From the NCBI GenBank assembly GCA_009809945.1, contig WTPW01000412.1, positions 139,367 to 203,366 on the forward strand: a stretch of 64,000 nt of DNA, given 5' to 3'. Position 1 is the stretch's first letter. Every line of letters begins with the position of its first letter. Below, piece by piece: positions 23,625 to 36,240 of this stretch. The translations under genes and the position numbers were made by a program. Source of the DNA: Gigaspora margarita (Eukaryota; Glomeromycota; Glomeromycetes; Diversisporales; Gigasporaceae). Below the pieces are notes generated by a model that was given only the letters and a program-made list of their open reading frames with translations, searched no databases and had not been told where the DNA came from.

Positions 23625-24090
23625 GCATTTCGAAGAATTTCCTCCATTATCACCACCTCAAACCGTTACAATGGGCTCCAAAATTTTGCGAATCGCGATA
23701 AATTTCCTGGGTATGTTCGAATGCAAAATTCTTGGGATTATAAAAAATGACATAACTTATATGTTCCGAATCGAGTGTAGTCAAACTACATTCACTGCGA
23801 TTAAAATTTTCAAGTCGAAGGAATTCCCCCTAATTAATCTACTGCAGTCCAATGCTTTATAGAAGTTGTTAGCGTTGGTTATTAATTTTAGCTATTCCTT
23901 ATTTTATACCTGATACGTAAAAAATGAATACGTACTGCCCGTACTGTAAATCACTTGCATAACCCTTCTAAAAATAGCAATTAATTAAACAGGTACAAAC
24001 TCGTGTTATGGTACAACAAACAAAATCAAAGAATATACAATTCTCGCTCGGAATTAAAATGAAATCATTTATTTTTTTTTACATTAGAAA
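23625..24090 (+). other. Upstream region of the RabGAP gene
   Basis: Less AT-rich than its surroundings. A 63-codon open frame starting at 23671 has no family match I recognise and no clear splice into the next gene. T-rich TTTTTTTTTTACATTAG just before 24088 could be the end of a 5'-UTR intron. Probably promoter and 5' UTR. Confidence 0.35.
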
Positions 24091-27000
24091 ATGAATAATT
24101 CTCATATTGATCCTCCACGCGGGGTATTTACACTACCCATTACTTGCGATTCAAGTAATCCCTTCTGGGATGTTATCAAATCTTCTAAATATTTTATACT
24201 CCAAAGGACAAGGTCACCGAGCAGTGCAATCCTTCGAGGTGTTATCGGTACAATACAGAATGTGTGCGTATTCTTACTTCAATTTGCTGAAATTGATTAG
24301 CATTACGCTTATTTCTCTTCTACCATATTTCAGCTTTGACACGAAAGCGCCTCCTTTTCGAATACTTTTTCGATCGGAATTAGGTTCACCTTCTTTACAA
24401 ATTGCCGTTTCTCAATCTCAGAAAGGGATCGAAGATGCTTGGAAATGGATCGAATGTAATGTAATCCTAATTTTACACTGAGATTTTGTTCTTTTATTCA
24501 TTCATTTATAGTAATAATTTTTCTTTTTGCATCATTTTCAGACAGTCTAAATGATGGTTTGTCAAGACTTGATACTGCCGCAGAAAAAGAAAATTATGTT
24601 GTAACGAAAATAAACTCTTTGGTTACGCGACACGGTATATTTGGATTTGTAATTCTTATTATAATTTTTTAAATTATTTAAAAATTGTCTTTACATAGAT
24701 AAAGGAACTGATGAAGTTGCTGAAGATCAAAATATTCGAAATGCATCAAGAGCATTTCGCCAAAATTTTGATATAGCGCCTACAGAGAGATTAGTTAATT
24801 GTATGTTTGTTTATATTAGTTTCTTTTTTTTATTTTATTATTTTGTTTTGATTATTTATTTTATTATTTTATTTATTTATTCTAATTATTAATTATTAAG
24901 TTTATTCGTGCGCATATCGTGGTATTCAACAAGGATGGATGTATATAAGTGAAAATTATCTGGGTTTTTATTCATTGATACTTGGAATAGAGACAAAATT
25001 ACTTATAGAATTAAAAAATATTGAAAATTTGGTTAAAGAAAAATCTAAACGTGGAATGGTCTCAGATTCAATTAAAGTGATTACAAAGGATGGTAACGAG
25101 GTTAGTTTTTTTTTTTCTAATATCAAAATATTCTATTCGAAGTGAATGTAAGACTTAATAATTTCTCTTTTAGTATTTTTTCGCAAATCTTTTTCATCGA
25201 GACGAGGTAAGTCGATATAACTGTTTTCTGTTCTTAAAATTTCTTTATGAATTACCATTTAAAAAAAAAAATTCTATTAATTGATTTTTAAAAATCTTTT
25301 ATTAATTAATTTTAAAAATATTTTATTAATTACTATTTAAAAATATTATATTGTTTATAGACCTACGGTCTGTTGGTGCAATTGGCGGGTCAGTCAATGC
25401 AACGATTACTCAAAAATGCTGCCGTCGAATTAACACCATCAATGCCCATATATGATGCAGATAATGTTACAGACAATCAAAAATTGGATTCCCCTTCATT
25501 ATCTGATCCTCCTTTGTCGCCAATGATTCCATCCTTAAAAAAAGGCCTTGAAGAGCAAAAACGTGATATAGAATTTCGAATATTATATAATTTACCTTCA
25601 ACTGAGCATTTAATGCAAGAATGTGCTTGTGAATTTTCAATATCTGAAATGAAAGATTCATGGACTGGTAAACTTCAACTATCTGAGGCTTACCTAGCTT
25701 TTGAATCTACTGATGGAAAAGGATGTAGTTTAGTAATACCTTTGTATACAGTACGAAGAGTTGAACGTGTTAATAACAAATCTCATAATCTTGTTTTATC
25801 TGTATTAAATTGGCATCAAATGAAATCTATATTTCAATTTAATGCCACAAAATCTGTATGTGAAAAGTTTTGCAATACTCTCAGAAGTAATCTTAAAAGT
25901 CAACTCCGTCACATGAAGTCTTTACGACCTTTTTTAAGTACTTGTTTTTCAGAAGTTTTGTTAATTGATCCAAAAAAAGAGCTTACTGTTGGAGGTTTAG
26001 GGTTGAATTTTGGATTTCCTGGTGATGCTAAAATGCGAGTTTTAATTCATTTGTTTTTAATTTATATCAATTCGAAACAATCTAATTAAATTATTATTAT
26101 TATTTGCAGATTAAGAGATCGATCAAAGACGAAACTTTGGATCGATTATATGTGTAGTATGTCCATTTTTACATAGCAATAATGCATATGGTTTTTTGTT
26201 ATAAATTTTGACAATATGTTTCTTTACCAGACAATGGCCGAAATTTGACACTTATTAAATCTCCATACTTTTATAAACTTGTTCGTATTGGATTACCAAA
26301 TAAATTGCGGGGAGAAATGTGGGAATTATGTTCTGGAGCAATATACTTGAGATTCGTGAATAATGGATTGTATGATAAATTGCATAAGGAATATGCTGGA
26401 AAAGTGACTCCTTCTACAGAGGAAATTGAAAAAGATTTAAATAGGTTAATAAGTCATTTTTTTTAAACCTCTTTATTTGATCTCTTTATTTGAAAGTACT
26501 TTTAAATATCTTTAAATCTTTCTAAATATTTCTAAAATATTTAAATGCTAAACTTTAACCTGTTTATCTCATTAGATCTCTTCCGGAATATCCAGCATAT
26601 CAATCACCAGAAGGCATCAATAGGTTGAGACGTGTATTGACTGCTTATTCCTGGAAAGATCCTGAATTGGGTTATTGCCAAGCAATGAATATTGTTGCAT
26701 CTGCTATATTAATGTAAGGACACACTGTTATCCGTCTTATATAAATTAGATAAAATAAGTTTTAATTATTTATAAAATATTTCATTATAGTTATATGAGC
26801 GAAGAACAAGCGTTTTGGATTCTGAGTATATTATGTGACAGAATGTTACCCGGATATTACAGGTTAAATATTATATTTAAATCAAGTTGTTCATATTTTT
26901 TTTTATTATTTTTATTTATAACTAATTTGCTTTACAATACTTTTAATACTTTTAATATTTTTAGTACTTCAATGTATGGAGCAATTCTTGATCAATTGAT

Positions 27001-29139
27001 ATTTGAACACTATGTTCAAAGTAAAATGTCAATACTTTATGACCATTTCCAGAAAGTAGATATTCAACTGTCAGTAGCTTGTCTACCTTGGTTTCTCAGT
27101 CTTTACATTAATTCGATGCCTCTTATTCTTGCCTTTCGAGTTCTTGATTGTTTCTTTATGGAAGGTCCAAAAGTCTTATTTCAAATAGGGTAACGTATTA
27201 ACGTATTAAGTTCATATTATCAATGATAAAGTTTATATGAATACAATTTAAACTTTCCTGATTATTTTGTGCAGATTAGGTAAGAAATTCTTGAAATATA
27301 CGTTTATTATTAAAGTATATATCCAAATTAATTAAATTCACGTAAATTTAATTATTTATTATCAGCTATTCTTAAGATAAATGGAAATGAACTCATGGAA
27401 GTTTCTGATGATGGTGCATTCATTAATACATTAAAAAAGTATTTTTCATCATTAGATGAACCTATAAACGCAGATACTTCAGATCAGAAAACACAAGAAT
27501 TGACTAAATTTGATCAATTAATGATTGTAGCTTTTAAAGAATTTTCAAGTGTTACAACTCAAAGTGTAATGGAACTTCGAAATACTTTTCAACTTAAAGT
27601 TGTTCATAATATTGAAAGTTTTACAAAACGTGATATAATACGAAATCTTCAAGATACTTCAAAATTTTCAAAAGAAGATATCTCAGTTATTTATGATAAG
27701 TATTATACAGCACAATTTTATGGTAAACAAAAAAGTGTTCGTAATGATTCTAGGATGGATTTAACTACTTTCTATCGATTTTTGGGAAATATTACTAATT
27801 GGGCAAAATTAGAGGATGATGAATTGAGTAATAGTGAAAATGGTGAACCACGAGATAGTCAAGGACGTAGGATCGTTGGATATAAAATAATTAATAGGTT
27901 ATTTGACTATTTTGATAAGTCATCATCTGGTGGAATTACTCTTCAAGATGTTGTAACAGGACTTGGTGAAATTAAATTTGGAGATATGATGTCACGAATA
28001 AAGCTTTTTTTTGATTTACATGATGGTGATCAAGATGGTTATTTATTAAAAGAAGAAATGTTACAATTATCAGAAAGTCTTTTATTTATCTTTCGTTTTC
28101 GACAAGATGATGGTCATCTTAGTTCAGTTTCGAATTTCATCAAAAATGCATTCGAATATAGTGATCCTTCAACTGAATCAAAAGCTTTACAAGAAGTAGT
28201 AGAAAGTGTTATAGATGCAAAACGTAAAAGTCCAGAAGATGGAGAACGTCAAATGTCATTTCCTTCATTTCGTATGGTAATTTTAGCTGATGGTTATCTT
28301 GAAAATTTTTTCGATAACGATTTTTCTTCAACATTTCAACTCGTTGAACCCGTTGAAGAAAGACAGAAAGGATTAGGACGTGAAATATTTAATGTGTTAA
28401 TGTCTGATGGAATGAAATTGGCTAATAGATTTGGTAAACGACTAAATAGTCGTCGAAAATTACAAAGTCCTTCTCAAGCAGAACGTAAAAAATCACAAAG
28501 TTCTAGTAGTACATCGGATAATTTAAAGTCAAGCAGTACATCTATTAAATCGGATACATCCGAAAGTATTCCTCTGGTTGAAGACGAATCTATAGAATCA
28601 TTTGTTTCTATAGAATCAAGTGAGGTACCTCGAAATGCATCCAGTTCATCTATCTCAACAGATGAAGAAGACGATGGACTTTTACAAGAAGTTGATAGAC
28701 TTTTAAGTGAATATAGTATTAATGAATCTGGTAATTATTAAAATTTTGGCGTTATTATTGTTATATTTTAAACCATTTTTTAACTTGTTGTTTTTTTCTT
28801 TTAGAATCAAATTTAGAGGATGAAAATAGTATAAATTACGATGATGGTAAATTATCTTTTATTAAAGTTGTACAGGCATCGTCAATCAAAACGTATTGTG
28901 AGAATATCTATGTTAAATAAATAATGCTACTGTCGGATATAGTATATTCATTAATGTATTAACGAATTTGTTTGTTTCTTTTAACAAATTTAATTTTAAA
29001 TCTTTCGCCGTTTTGATTGACGACTTCCCATACGTATGAAAAAAAAGAAACATTTAACTAATATTACCATGTCTTTTTTTTTTTCATAGTAGATTTTATA
29101 GAAGACGATGTAGATAAATTACTTGAAGAAATGCAATGA
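24091..29139 (+). CDS. Rab GTPase-activating protein with GRAM, TBC and EF-hand domains (TBC1D8/9 or Gyp2 type)
   Basis: Stimulates GTP hydrolysis by a Rab GTPase in membrane traffic. Exons: 24091-24263, 24334-24455, 24542-24634, 24699-24800, 24901-25100, 25174-25206, 25361-26034, 26110-26153, 26231-26444, 26576-26713, 26791-26862, 26965-27189, 27275-27279, 27366-28730, 28805-28846, 29090-29139. They total 3552 bases, 1183 residues, with every junction in frame. The N-terminus has KYFILQR and [22 protein letters not shown] domains lie at about 150-245 and 285-400. The TBC domain (about 500-720) has LRGEMWEL, the arginine finger R552 (codon split by an intron, then SLPEYP) and the glutamine finger Q587 in GYCQAMN. 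An EF-hand loop with D918, D920, D922 ([12 protein letters not shown]) follows, then a Ser-rich tail. Length and domain order match animal TBC1D8/9 and yeast Gyp2/Mdr1. Exon 7 needs a GC donor, and exon 13 is only five bases. Reading through the donor at 28731 would give a shorter C-terminus. Confidence 0.93.
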
Positions 29140-29766
29140 ATCTATTAATTACTTAATATTATTGTTTGATTTATATTCTAATTCTTTGGCGTATAGATAA
29201 TGTATAATATTTATCGTTCCTATTTATAAAAACCAATTTATATTAAATAGATTCAAGTATTTCTTAAGTTACAATTCTTTATATAATTTAGCTAGATTCA
29301 TTAAAGAGAGATAAAATAATTTTTTTAAGAATGATTAGTTTTTAACAAGTTTAGATTATTAAATAGTTGTTTTTTTTTTTTAATATATTTTCATTCTATA
29401 TAAAGAAATGTGTATGATGATTAGTTACTTTTTTTTTTTTTTTTTTAATACTGGATTAAATAGAAATTTTTTAAAAAAATGAGATTAGTTTGTAATTAAA
29501 CAAACAAATTTTAATTGATATTTTTGTTATTTCGATATTCTTTAACAAATATTACCATTGTTTAACTCAATCATTTAGAATCATATTAAATTTTAGATTC
29601 TAATTGATAAAATCGATAGATTTAGCTAAATTTTCGTGGTATTATATTTTTTTAAGGGTTACTTGCACAGATAGAATCAGTAATTGCGTGTATGCTTTAA
29701 ATATTTTTTAATAAAATGTTATATATAATCATAAATTTTTTTTTTATAAGCATAATGATTATAATA
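29140..29766. other. 3' flank of the RabGAP gene, AT-rich
   Basis: Contains T runs (29431-29448 and others), no gene. AATAAA-like signals occur, but I cannot pick the used poly-A site. Confidence 0.45.
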
Positions 29767-29932
29767 CGACAGGGTGAAACCCGCGCTGAATTTTGGTTAA
29801 ATCCGCTATGCAGATCACATGAGGGTGAAATCCGCGTTAACATATAAAACACACTATGCTAACGCGGATTTCACCCAAACCCTACGATCAAAGCGGGTTT
29901 TACTAGAATCCAACGCGGGTTTCACCCTGACA
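29767..29932. mobile_element. 166-bp MITE, copy 2
   Basis: The ends CGACAGGGTGAAACCCGCG and CGCGGGTTTCACCCTGACA are flanked by TA (29765-29766, 29933-29934). It is the reverse-orientation sister of 8443-8608 and keeps the CpGs that copy 1 has lost. It lies in the 3' space between two convergent genes. Confidence 0.9.
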
Positions 29933-30210
29933 TATTATAATTGTATATAGACGTCTAAGGTAGATTGCATGTGATCAATATCATTATCATTAATTCATTA
30001 ATTTCAAACCTTAAATATGTAATTTATTAAATAATCAAGTATATAAATTTATTATTATTATATAGTGAATCCAAAAATTTTGTTGTAAAAAAACAGTAGT
30101 AAAGAAACACATAAACCCGATTCATAAACTAATAAAAAGTCTTTTTTCTAAATTATTTATTATACTTTTTTTTTTTGAAAAATAAAATTTTGTTTATCCA
30201 ACATATTAAG

Positions 30211-31853
30211 TTATAACTTAGAATTCAACTTCTCATTTCCTCGCTCATTTGTCATAGCAGCTTCAATAAGTTCAAAAGCTTCTAAACATGAGCCCCAACT
30301 TGATGAATATCCTGAATATAAAATCAAAAATTCGTTATGAGCAATTTATATAACAATATTATAATACATATAATTATATAAAAAAAAAAAATAAAATAAA
30401 TTACCGTACGAATGATGACCATAATTATGACAAATTATAATATCTTTGCCTTTATCATTTTTTTTTATCTCTATTTCAAGTCTAATACCATCGATTCTAC
30501 TTGGTCTTAAACCAACCTCATAGCTTATTATTTTTAATACATGAGCACCTTTACTTGAAGTTAATTCCGGACAAAGTTCTCTACATCGTTGAATAATTGA
30601 TTCGGTAGTTTTCAAATTAGGTTTTTCGTTTCTAAAGGTAAAAATAGAATAACGCTAATATTTTACACACAATTATTATCTTTAAAAATAATCATGGTCG
30701 ATGAATTAAAAATTTACAAATTATTTTCTTCATAAGTTCCTCCAAGAACCACTTCCCCGTCTTCTCGAGGGATGATATACGTTATGCAATTGAATTCTTT
30801 AGAATGTAACATATAGATATATAAATAAAAAGTGATAAAAAAAAAAAAAAATAGAATAAAGGTTTATTAAAATAAAACATACTTGACCGAAAACATGAAG
30901 TCTTAATGTGTGGTGCCCACACAGTTACAGTTTGACCTCTAGTAGGAAACACAGTAGAATCTTGAACACCACCAAATGTTCGTGCACCAATTCCTGTGCA
31001 ATTCACTACAATATCAACATCATCATCGAATGATTCATTGATATGAGAAAGATGGACCTTTTTAATTTTACCACCAGCAATCGTAAATTGTTTAAGAAGC
31101 CAGCGTATATATTTAGGTCCATTTATAGTAACTATTAATAAACCAATTTGATAATCGTATATCAGACGTAGAAAAAACAATGGATATAACAGGTTTAAAA
31201 ACGGTTAAAAAAAATATTAACTTGTAGTATAAGCTAAACCAAATTCTACACCTGGAGGAAGTTTGTATGGAGGTAGTTCGCGAAACTAGAATGAAAATTT
31301 TATAATTGTTTATATTTATAAAAAAAAAATAAAAATAAAAAGAAATACAGTATATTAAATAATCATTACCTTTGGAACAAACTCTTTGAACCAATCACCT
31401 CGATAAACTACAGGTTTTTTATCCATATAATCATATATTGTTGTACTCATTAAACCAGTATCAGGTATTTGTAATAAGGACCAGAATGCTTTAAACGAAA
31501 TTCTTTCGAACTCTATGAATTATTTTTATTTTTTAGATATTTATTTCAAAGTTTAATACAAATGTTTTTATCTAGTATAATGTCTTACAATAAATATATG
31601 TCGACACGATTTTCAAAAAAATCAAAACTTCGACTTCATCATTCTACTTACTATCCACATTTTTTTTTGGATAAAGATAAAAGTGCGGTCTCCAAGCTGC
31701 ACCCGCCCAAGGACTTGTATAATTTATATGTGAGTCACCGGGACAATGCTCAGCAAGAATTTGAACTTGATACCCATTTCGTTGTAGAATTAAGGCGGTG
31801 GTGATACCAATAACGCCAGCACCAATAACATTGACTTTTTTTTTCTTACTCAT
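30211..31853 (-). CDS. Peroxisomal D-amino-acid oxidase (DAO/DDO family)
   Basis: FAD enzyme that oxidises D-amino acids to 2-oxo acids, ammonia and hydrogen peroxide. Exons, in coding order: 31853-31652, 31512-31370, 31285-31222, 31131-30883, 30796-30718, 30631-30405, 30311-30211, total 1065 bases, 354 residues, all phases consistent. The N-terminus NVIGAGVIGITTALIL is the FAD-binding loop (G11, G13, G16). NYTSPWAGAAWRP follows, a family signature. Later are DIVVNCTGIGARTFGG, TYIIPREDGEVVLGGTY and VGLRPSR, whose R288 corresponds to the carboxylate-binding Arg. The C-terminal NYGHHSYG...SSSWG block is also typical. The protein ends in SKL, a type 1 peroxisomal signal. I cannot tell D-aspartate from neutral D-amino-acid preference. 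Its 3' end faces the RabGAP gene, about 1.1 kb away. The exon 5 acceptor (TCTAAAG) is weaker than the others. Confidence 0.93.
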
Positions 31854-31981
31854 ATTAATGTTATAAAAGAAATAAAGAAATTGTTATTTAAATTCGCGCG
31901 TATTTATATAATAATTACATATTTGTGTACCCTGATCATATAAAATCAATATGCAGTTGTAATGCAGTTGTGTTACGGTAC

Positions 31982-32046
31982 TTATCGTTATCGTTATCGT
32001 TATCTTTGTTTCATTTTTCAAAATTTACTTATCAGTTATCTTTATC
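31982..32046 (-). promoter_or_regulatory. Cluster of seven GATAA motifs upstream of the D-amino-acid oxidase
   Basis: On the coding strand of the oxidase, GATAA occurs seven times within 65 bases, 129-193 bases before the ATG; four are in a six-base tandem (CGATAA repeated). GATA factors such as AreA/Nit2/Gln3 bind HGATAR and control nitrogen-catabolic genes in fungi. Its use here is inferred. Confidence 0.55.
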
Positions 32047-32536
32047 TTAATTACCGAGAAAAATTCTGCAGGGCCAACCAAATTTCAAGATCAAGTGTAA
32101 CCTCCATGCAAAATTTTTGATATACTAGAAATTATCACCCCATTCAGAGTTTATAAACTAACAAAGTCGATGTTGAAGAAACTTGGCTTAGTCCAACTCG
32201 ATAACGTGCATATTGTACGCACTGTACTTCGATAAGCGTTTAATATTCCTATTAACTATTTTTGTGCTTTAGTTTCATGTTACACGTTACACTAACGTTA
32301 AAATTAATCAAGTAGTTGATTTCTGAAAATATGTTGTCATTATTTTCTAATAATTGGTGAATTTGGTGAATTTGGTGAAATGTGGGGAAATATTTGCAAT
32401 TTTTGATGATTCGCAAAAAAAAATCAATTTGCAATACAATTCTGTAAAAGATCTAAGATCTACCATATTTAAACATTGTTTTTAGAAAAATATTTTACGC
32501 ATCGACATGCTATAATTAATAATTCTAAATATCATA
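32047..32536. other. Spacer without recognised gene
   Basis: Contains a short tandem GGTGAATTT (32356-32379) and nothing coding. If a gene lies to the right, it is not visible. Confidence 0.45.
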
Positions 32537-33105
32537 TAAGGTAAGTGTGGGTATTGTGGCGAAGTTAAAGAGAATTTTTGGTATAACTTGGAATCTATTG
32601 GTCCGAATTGAATGATTTTGGTACTATTCGATTCGTCTCGATGAGATAAATCGAATGGTATCAAAATCGTGCAATTTGGATCACAGAATCACAAGTTATT
32701 TACAATAATATGTTGCACGAAATTGGATGTGTGTATTGCGGCGAATGTGGGGGTATTGTGGCGAATCTATCATAAGTCATGATCTGTCGGTAAACGATTT
32801 TTATACCATTCGAATCGTCTCGATGAGACGATTCGAATGGTACAAAAATCGCCTGATTTCGATCACTGCATCACGGGATATTAGCGTTAGAATAGTGTCC
32901 GAATTTAATATATTGTTTTTTCAAAAAAAAATTAATTTACAACATTCGAACGCCAATATCTTATGACCCAGTGATCGAAATCAAACGATTTTTGTACCAT
33001 TCGAATCGTCTCGATGAGACGATTCGAATGGTATAAAAATCGTTTAGTTTGGACCGACAGATTATGACCTATAATAGATTCGCCACAATACCCACATTTA
33101 CCTTA
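32537..33105. mobile_element. 569-bp MITE with three palindromic modules
   Basis: The ends are TAAGGTAAGTGTGGGTATTG and, on the complement of the right end, TAAGGTAAATGTGGGTATTG, flanked by TA. A near-perfect palindrome (ACCATTCGAATCGTCTC facing GAGACGATTCGAATGGT) occurs at about 32796-32852 and 32984-33041, with a degraded third at about 32615-32668. Bases 32743-33095 form a larger inverted repeat that repeats the end sequence inside. Confidence 0.8.
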
Positions 33106-34560
33106 TAGTTAGAATTTTTGATTTTTATAGAAAAGAAAGTTCAAGTAAAAAATCAACCATATTCGAATATTAATAATATACTGTAGTTCTAAATCAGTAA
33201 ACTTTTTTTCAAGTTTAAATGAAATGTTTTGAATATCAAAATTCAATACTTAAGCATTCTACTGAGATAACAAAATAATGCAAATAATGAAAAAATTTCT
33301 TGAGTCTGCTAACATTTTAAAATGAATGCAACCCCGACTTTAAAATAAAATATGTATCAGATTTGTTAACGATAAGAATATATACAGTAATATATAACAT
33401 ACAATATAAGGCAACCTTTTTGGATCCATGTGAATGACTAGTCGTTGTAAAATATAAATGAATATTTATTGTGATGATTTTTTCTTGGAGAGATTTCCAA
33501 TTTTGATCTCAAATAATATGTAATCTGTTTGTTTCTTTAATATACATATATGATATATATATATAACCATCAATTCGGCTACATACTCTGTTTTCTAAAG
33601 TCAAAAGTGTACCTGTTTAAACTTACTTGCTCTAGCTTCAAGCTTGCAGGCGTTCCATATCCAGTTTTGTCACTGATTCTGTTTCATCTTGCCTTTTCAA
33701 GCTGCTTATATATGTAATGGGCAGGATAGTTTCATGCATTGTCTTCGTTAATGAATTTCACGTGCTTTGATAGATGGCTTGCCAAATTTTACAGCATCGC
33801 CTTTGTGACACCTATTCATTTTTTATTTTTTTATGTTAAGACTATTGAGAAATAAAACTGATTAAGCACAATTTTGTTTTCATCAATGTTTCGGATGAAA
33901 CCCAATATACTGTTTGTTTTTCATAAATTGAGATGTTAATTTTGGAAGGTTTCGGACTTATTTGAAATTATTCCTAGAGAAATATTTCGGATTAACACTA
34001 GCAATCATACTCCAAGGCACTAACATCATCGATAACGATCCAGAAACAAATTCCTATAAAAATCAGGCATTGAGGTGGGCCGCCTGAAGTTCAGTCCTAT
34101 GCTACTTTAAAAATGTTAATTAAGGAATAATATCAATGCATATTAGTCAGAACATACAAAAAAACAGGCCATACTTAAAAACTTCTGGGCTTGGCCTAGT
34201 TTTTCCTCGTATATACGGTAATAATATTTCATATGTTTTTTTTTGGAGGCAACATTTCTTGAATAATTTTTGTTATAAAAAAGTATCCAATAATCTTTTT
34301 ATCTTGCATCAATCAAAAGTAACATTTATAATAAGTTATGCTTCAAATACATTTCTACAAAATGGATTAATGACTGGAAGGAATTGGAATTTATTGCTTT
34401 CTAATCTTCCAATCAATAACATTTCTACGAGGCCGTCTGAACTTAAAAAATTTCATTTAAATGTTTTTTTTTTTTTTTTTGCATTTACACGGAATGAGGA
34501 GGAATTAAAAATTGCCAGGAAATAGAGGGGGGTAACGAAATTTCAACTTCGAACTGCCTA
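33106..34560. other. Intergenic, no convincing gene
   Basis: A 129-codon open frame at 34136-34525 (+) ends in a Phe run from a T tract and has no recognisable domain; I do not call it a gene. A less AT-rich patch at 33590-33800 gives weakly protein-like words on the minus strand (DKTGYGTPASLKLEQ) with stops, perhaps a relic. Confidence 0.4.
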
Positions 34561-34738
34561 ATTATTGTCACGGCTGAAGCTGGAGTTGGAAATTAGGAAC
34601 CTTGATTTAAAAAATATTTAACCCTACCAAAATCCACTCATTAAAAAAAAAAAAAAACTAAAAGAATGCACCAAAAAATTTTGAAAATTTCATATTAAAA
34701 TAATTAAAATTTCCAGTTTCAGCCGCGATAATTATTAT
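34561..34738. mobile_element. MITE, about 178 bp
   Basis: Left end ATTGTCACGGCTGAAGCTGG and complement of the right end ATTATCGCGGCTGAAACTGG differ only by transitions. Same family as 22826-22911. The target duplication is unclear. Confidence 0.65.
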
Positions 34739-35424
34739 TAAGAACAAAAATGATCTAACAAAAACCTGAAGAAAACAAAGTAAAAGAGGAAAAAAAGAGA
34801 ATAAAAGAAACTACGTTAGATAGGTGTGTTGCATTTTATATAGATAGAAGAATAATACAAGTTATTCGTCAATTCAATTTTATTGATCTCTTCAAATGAT
34901 TGAAACTAATCATATCAGAATAAACGAAAAATTTTTATTAGAGCACAGGTAGCAAATATCGTTCCTGGTGAATCGTCGATATAGTTCTTGATGAAATTCG
35001 ATTTGTGCAGGCGTACATACCCGTTCCTAATAGAGTTCTAAAAAGAACTAAAAAAATACCAGTACGCAAATAATTTTTTTGTCGTCAACCCACTGGGAAT
35101 AATATTTTTTTTTGTAGTTTCACATTATAAACAAAACTTTAAGTAAAATGTGATGTTCATAGTTTTTAGCAGAAGGTAAGTTCCTTTGATTACTATTAAA
35201 AAAACTATTACCCGAATTTTTTATATCGTTTATGTGTATAATAGAATTTTTTGACTCGAAGTAGACAAACAAATTGTTTCTGATTAAATGATTTTTAAAT
35301 TCGTAAAATTATACTTCGAACTATCAACTTTATCTAGTTAGATCTGATATTTTGCTTGTTTAGCAATTTCTTTTAAACCACAATTCTGATATACTGACAT
35401 GCAACATGAGGCTATTAGATATTA
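34739..35424. other. Intergenic, nothing recognised
   Basis: No coding frame, no clear repeat ends. Confidence 0.4.
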
Positions 35425-36240
35425 AATTTTAAGGGAATTTATGAATAAGGGCCCAACTTAAAAGTATTTATTTATAAAAGTCTAACTTTTGAAATATTAC
35501 AAATGCTGGCCCTAATGTAATCACGGGATCGTTTCGCAACGATCACTCGTCTCACATGAAAATTGTGATTAAAAGAAATAATATATGCCTATCGTAATAA
35601 GCATTTATGTTATTTATTTAATTTTTTTTTTTTTTAAAGAAATATGTAAAAAGAATAATAATTATACAAATTCATTTAAAAAAAGAACGTTACAACATTT
35701 CAATATAATTTTTAGATGTATAGCATGAAGGTTATTAGACATTGTAAATTAATTGCGTCTTCGATTACAAGTTTGTATATTATGGCCTAGTATTTTAGTC
35801 TTCTGGTGTTCCATTTTAGTAAATGTCATCCCAATTTGTAATGTGTTTGACATTGATAATATTTACAATCGAAGATGATGATTTTATAAGTAAATTGTTA
35901 GAAAATCGAGACGAAAGAAATTTACTAATAGATAAGTGTTTTGTACTTTATACTCATATATTGAATATATGAATTTACATTTGTTAATATGTCACTTCTT
36001 ATACACTGGAAGTAAAATTTGAGCTACGTACGTACGTGCTTACAAGTAAGTTAAATTATGATTGGCTTGAGATCCTGCTTAAGGGCACTAATTCGTACGA
36101 CGCAAAAATACTTGGGCCTGTATTTGTAATATTTTCAAAAATTAGGCCTTTATAAATAAATATTTTTTAAATTTGTCTCTCATTCATAATTATTTTCAAA
36201 TTTGGGTCCCGATGTGTAAATGCCCCTAAATTTTATAAGG
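35425..36240. mobile_element. Inverted-repeat element, about 0.8 kb (candidate)
   Basis: About 90 bases at the left (from TAAATTTTAAGGGAATTTAT; includes AAGGGCCCAACTT and TATTTATTTATAAAAG) recur in diverged inverted form at the right end (36110-36240). The exact ends and target duplication were not resolved. Confidence 0.5.

Noticed and set aside
23671-23862. A 63-codon frame before the RabGAP gene as an extra 5' exon
   Set aside because: No splice junction puts it in frame with exon 1, and family members start near the sequence encoded at 24091.
34136-34525. A 129-codon open frame on the plus strand
   Set aside because: No recognisable motif, a Phe run from a T tract, no splice partners; composition suggests chance.
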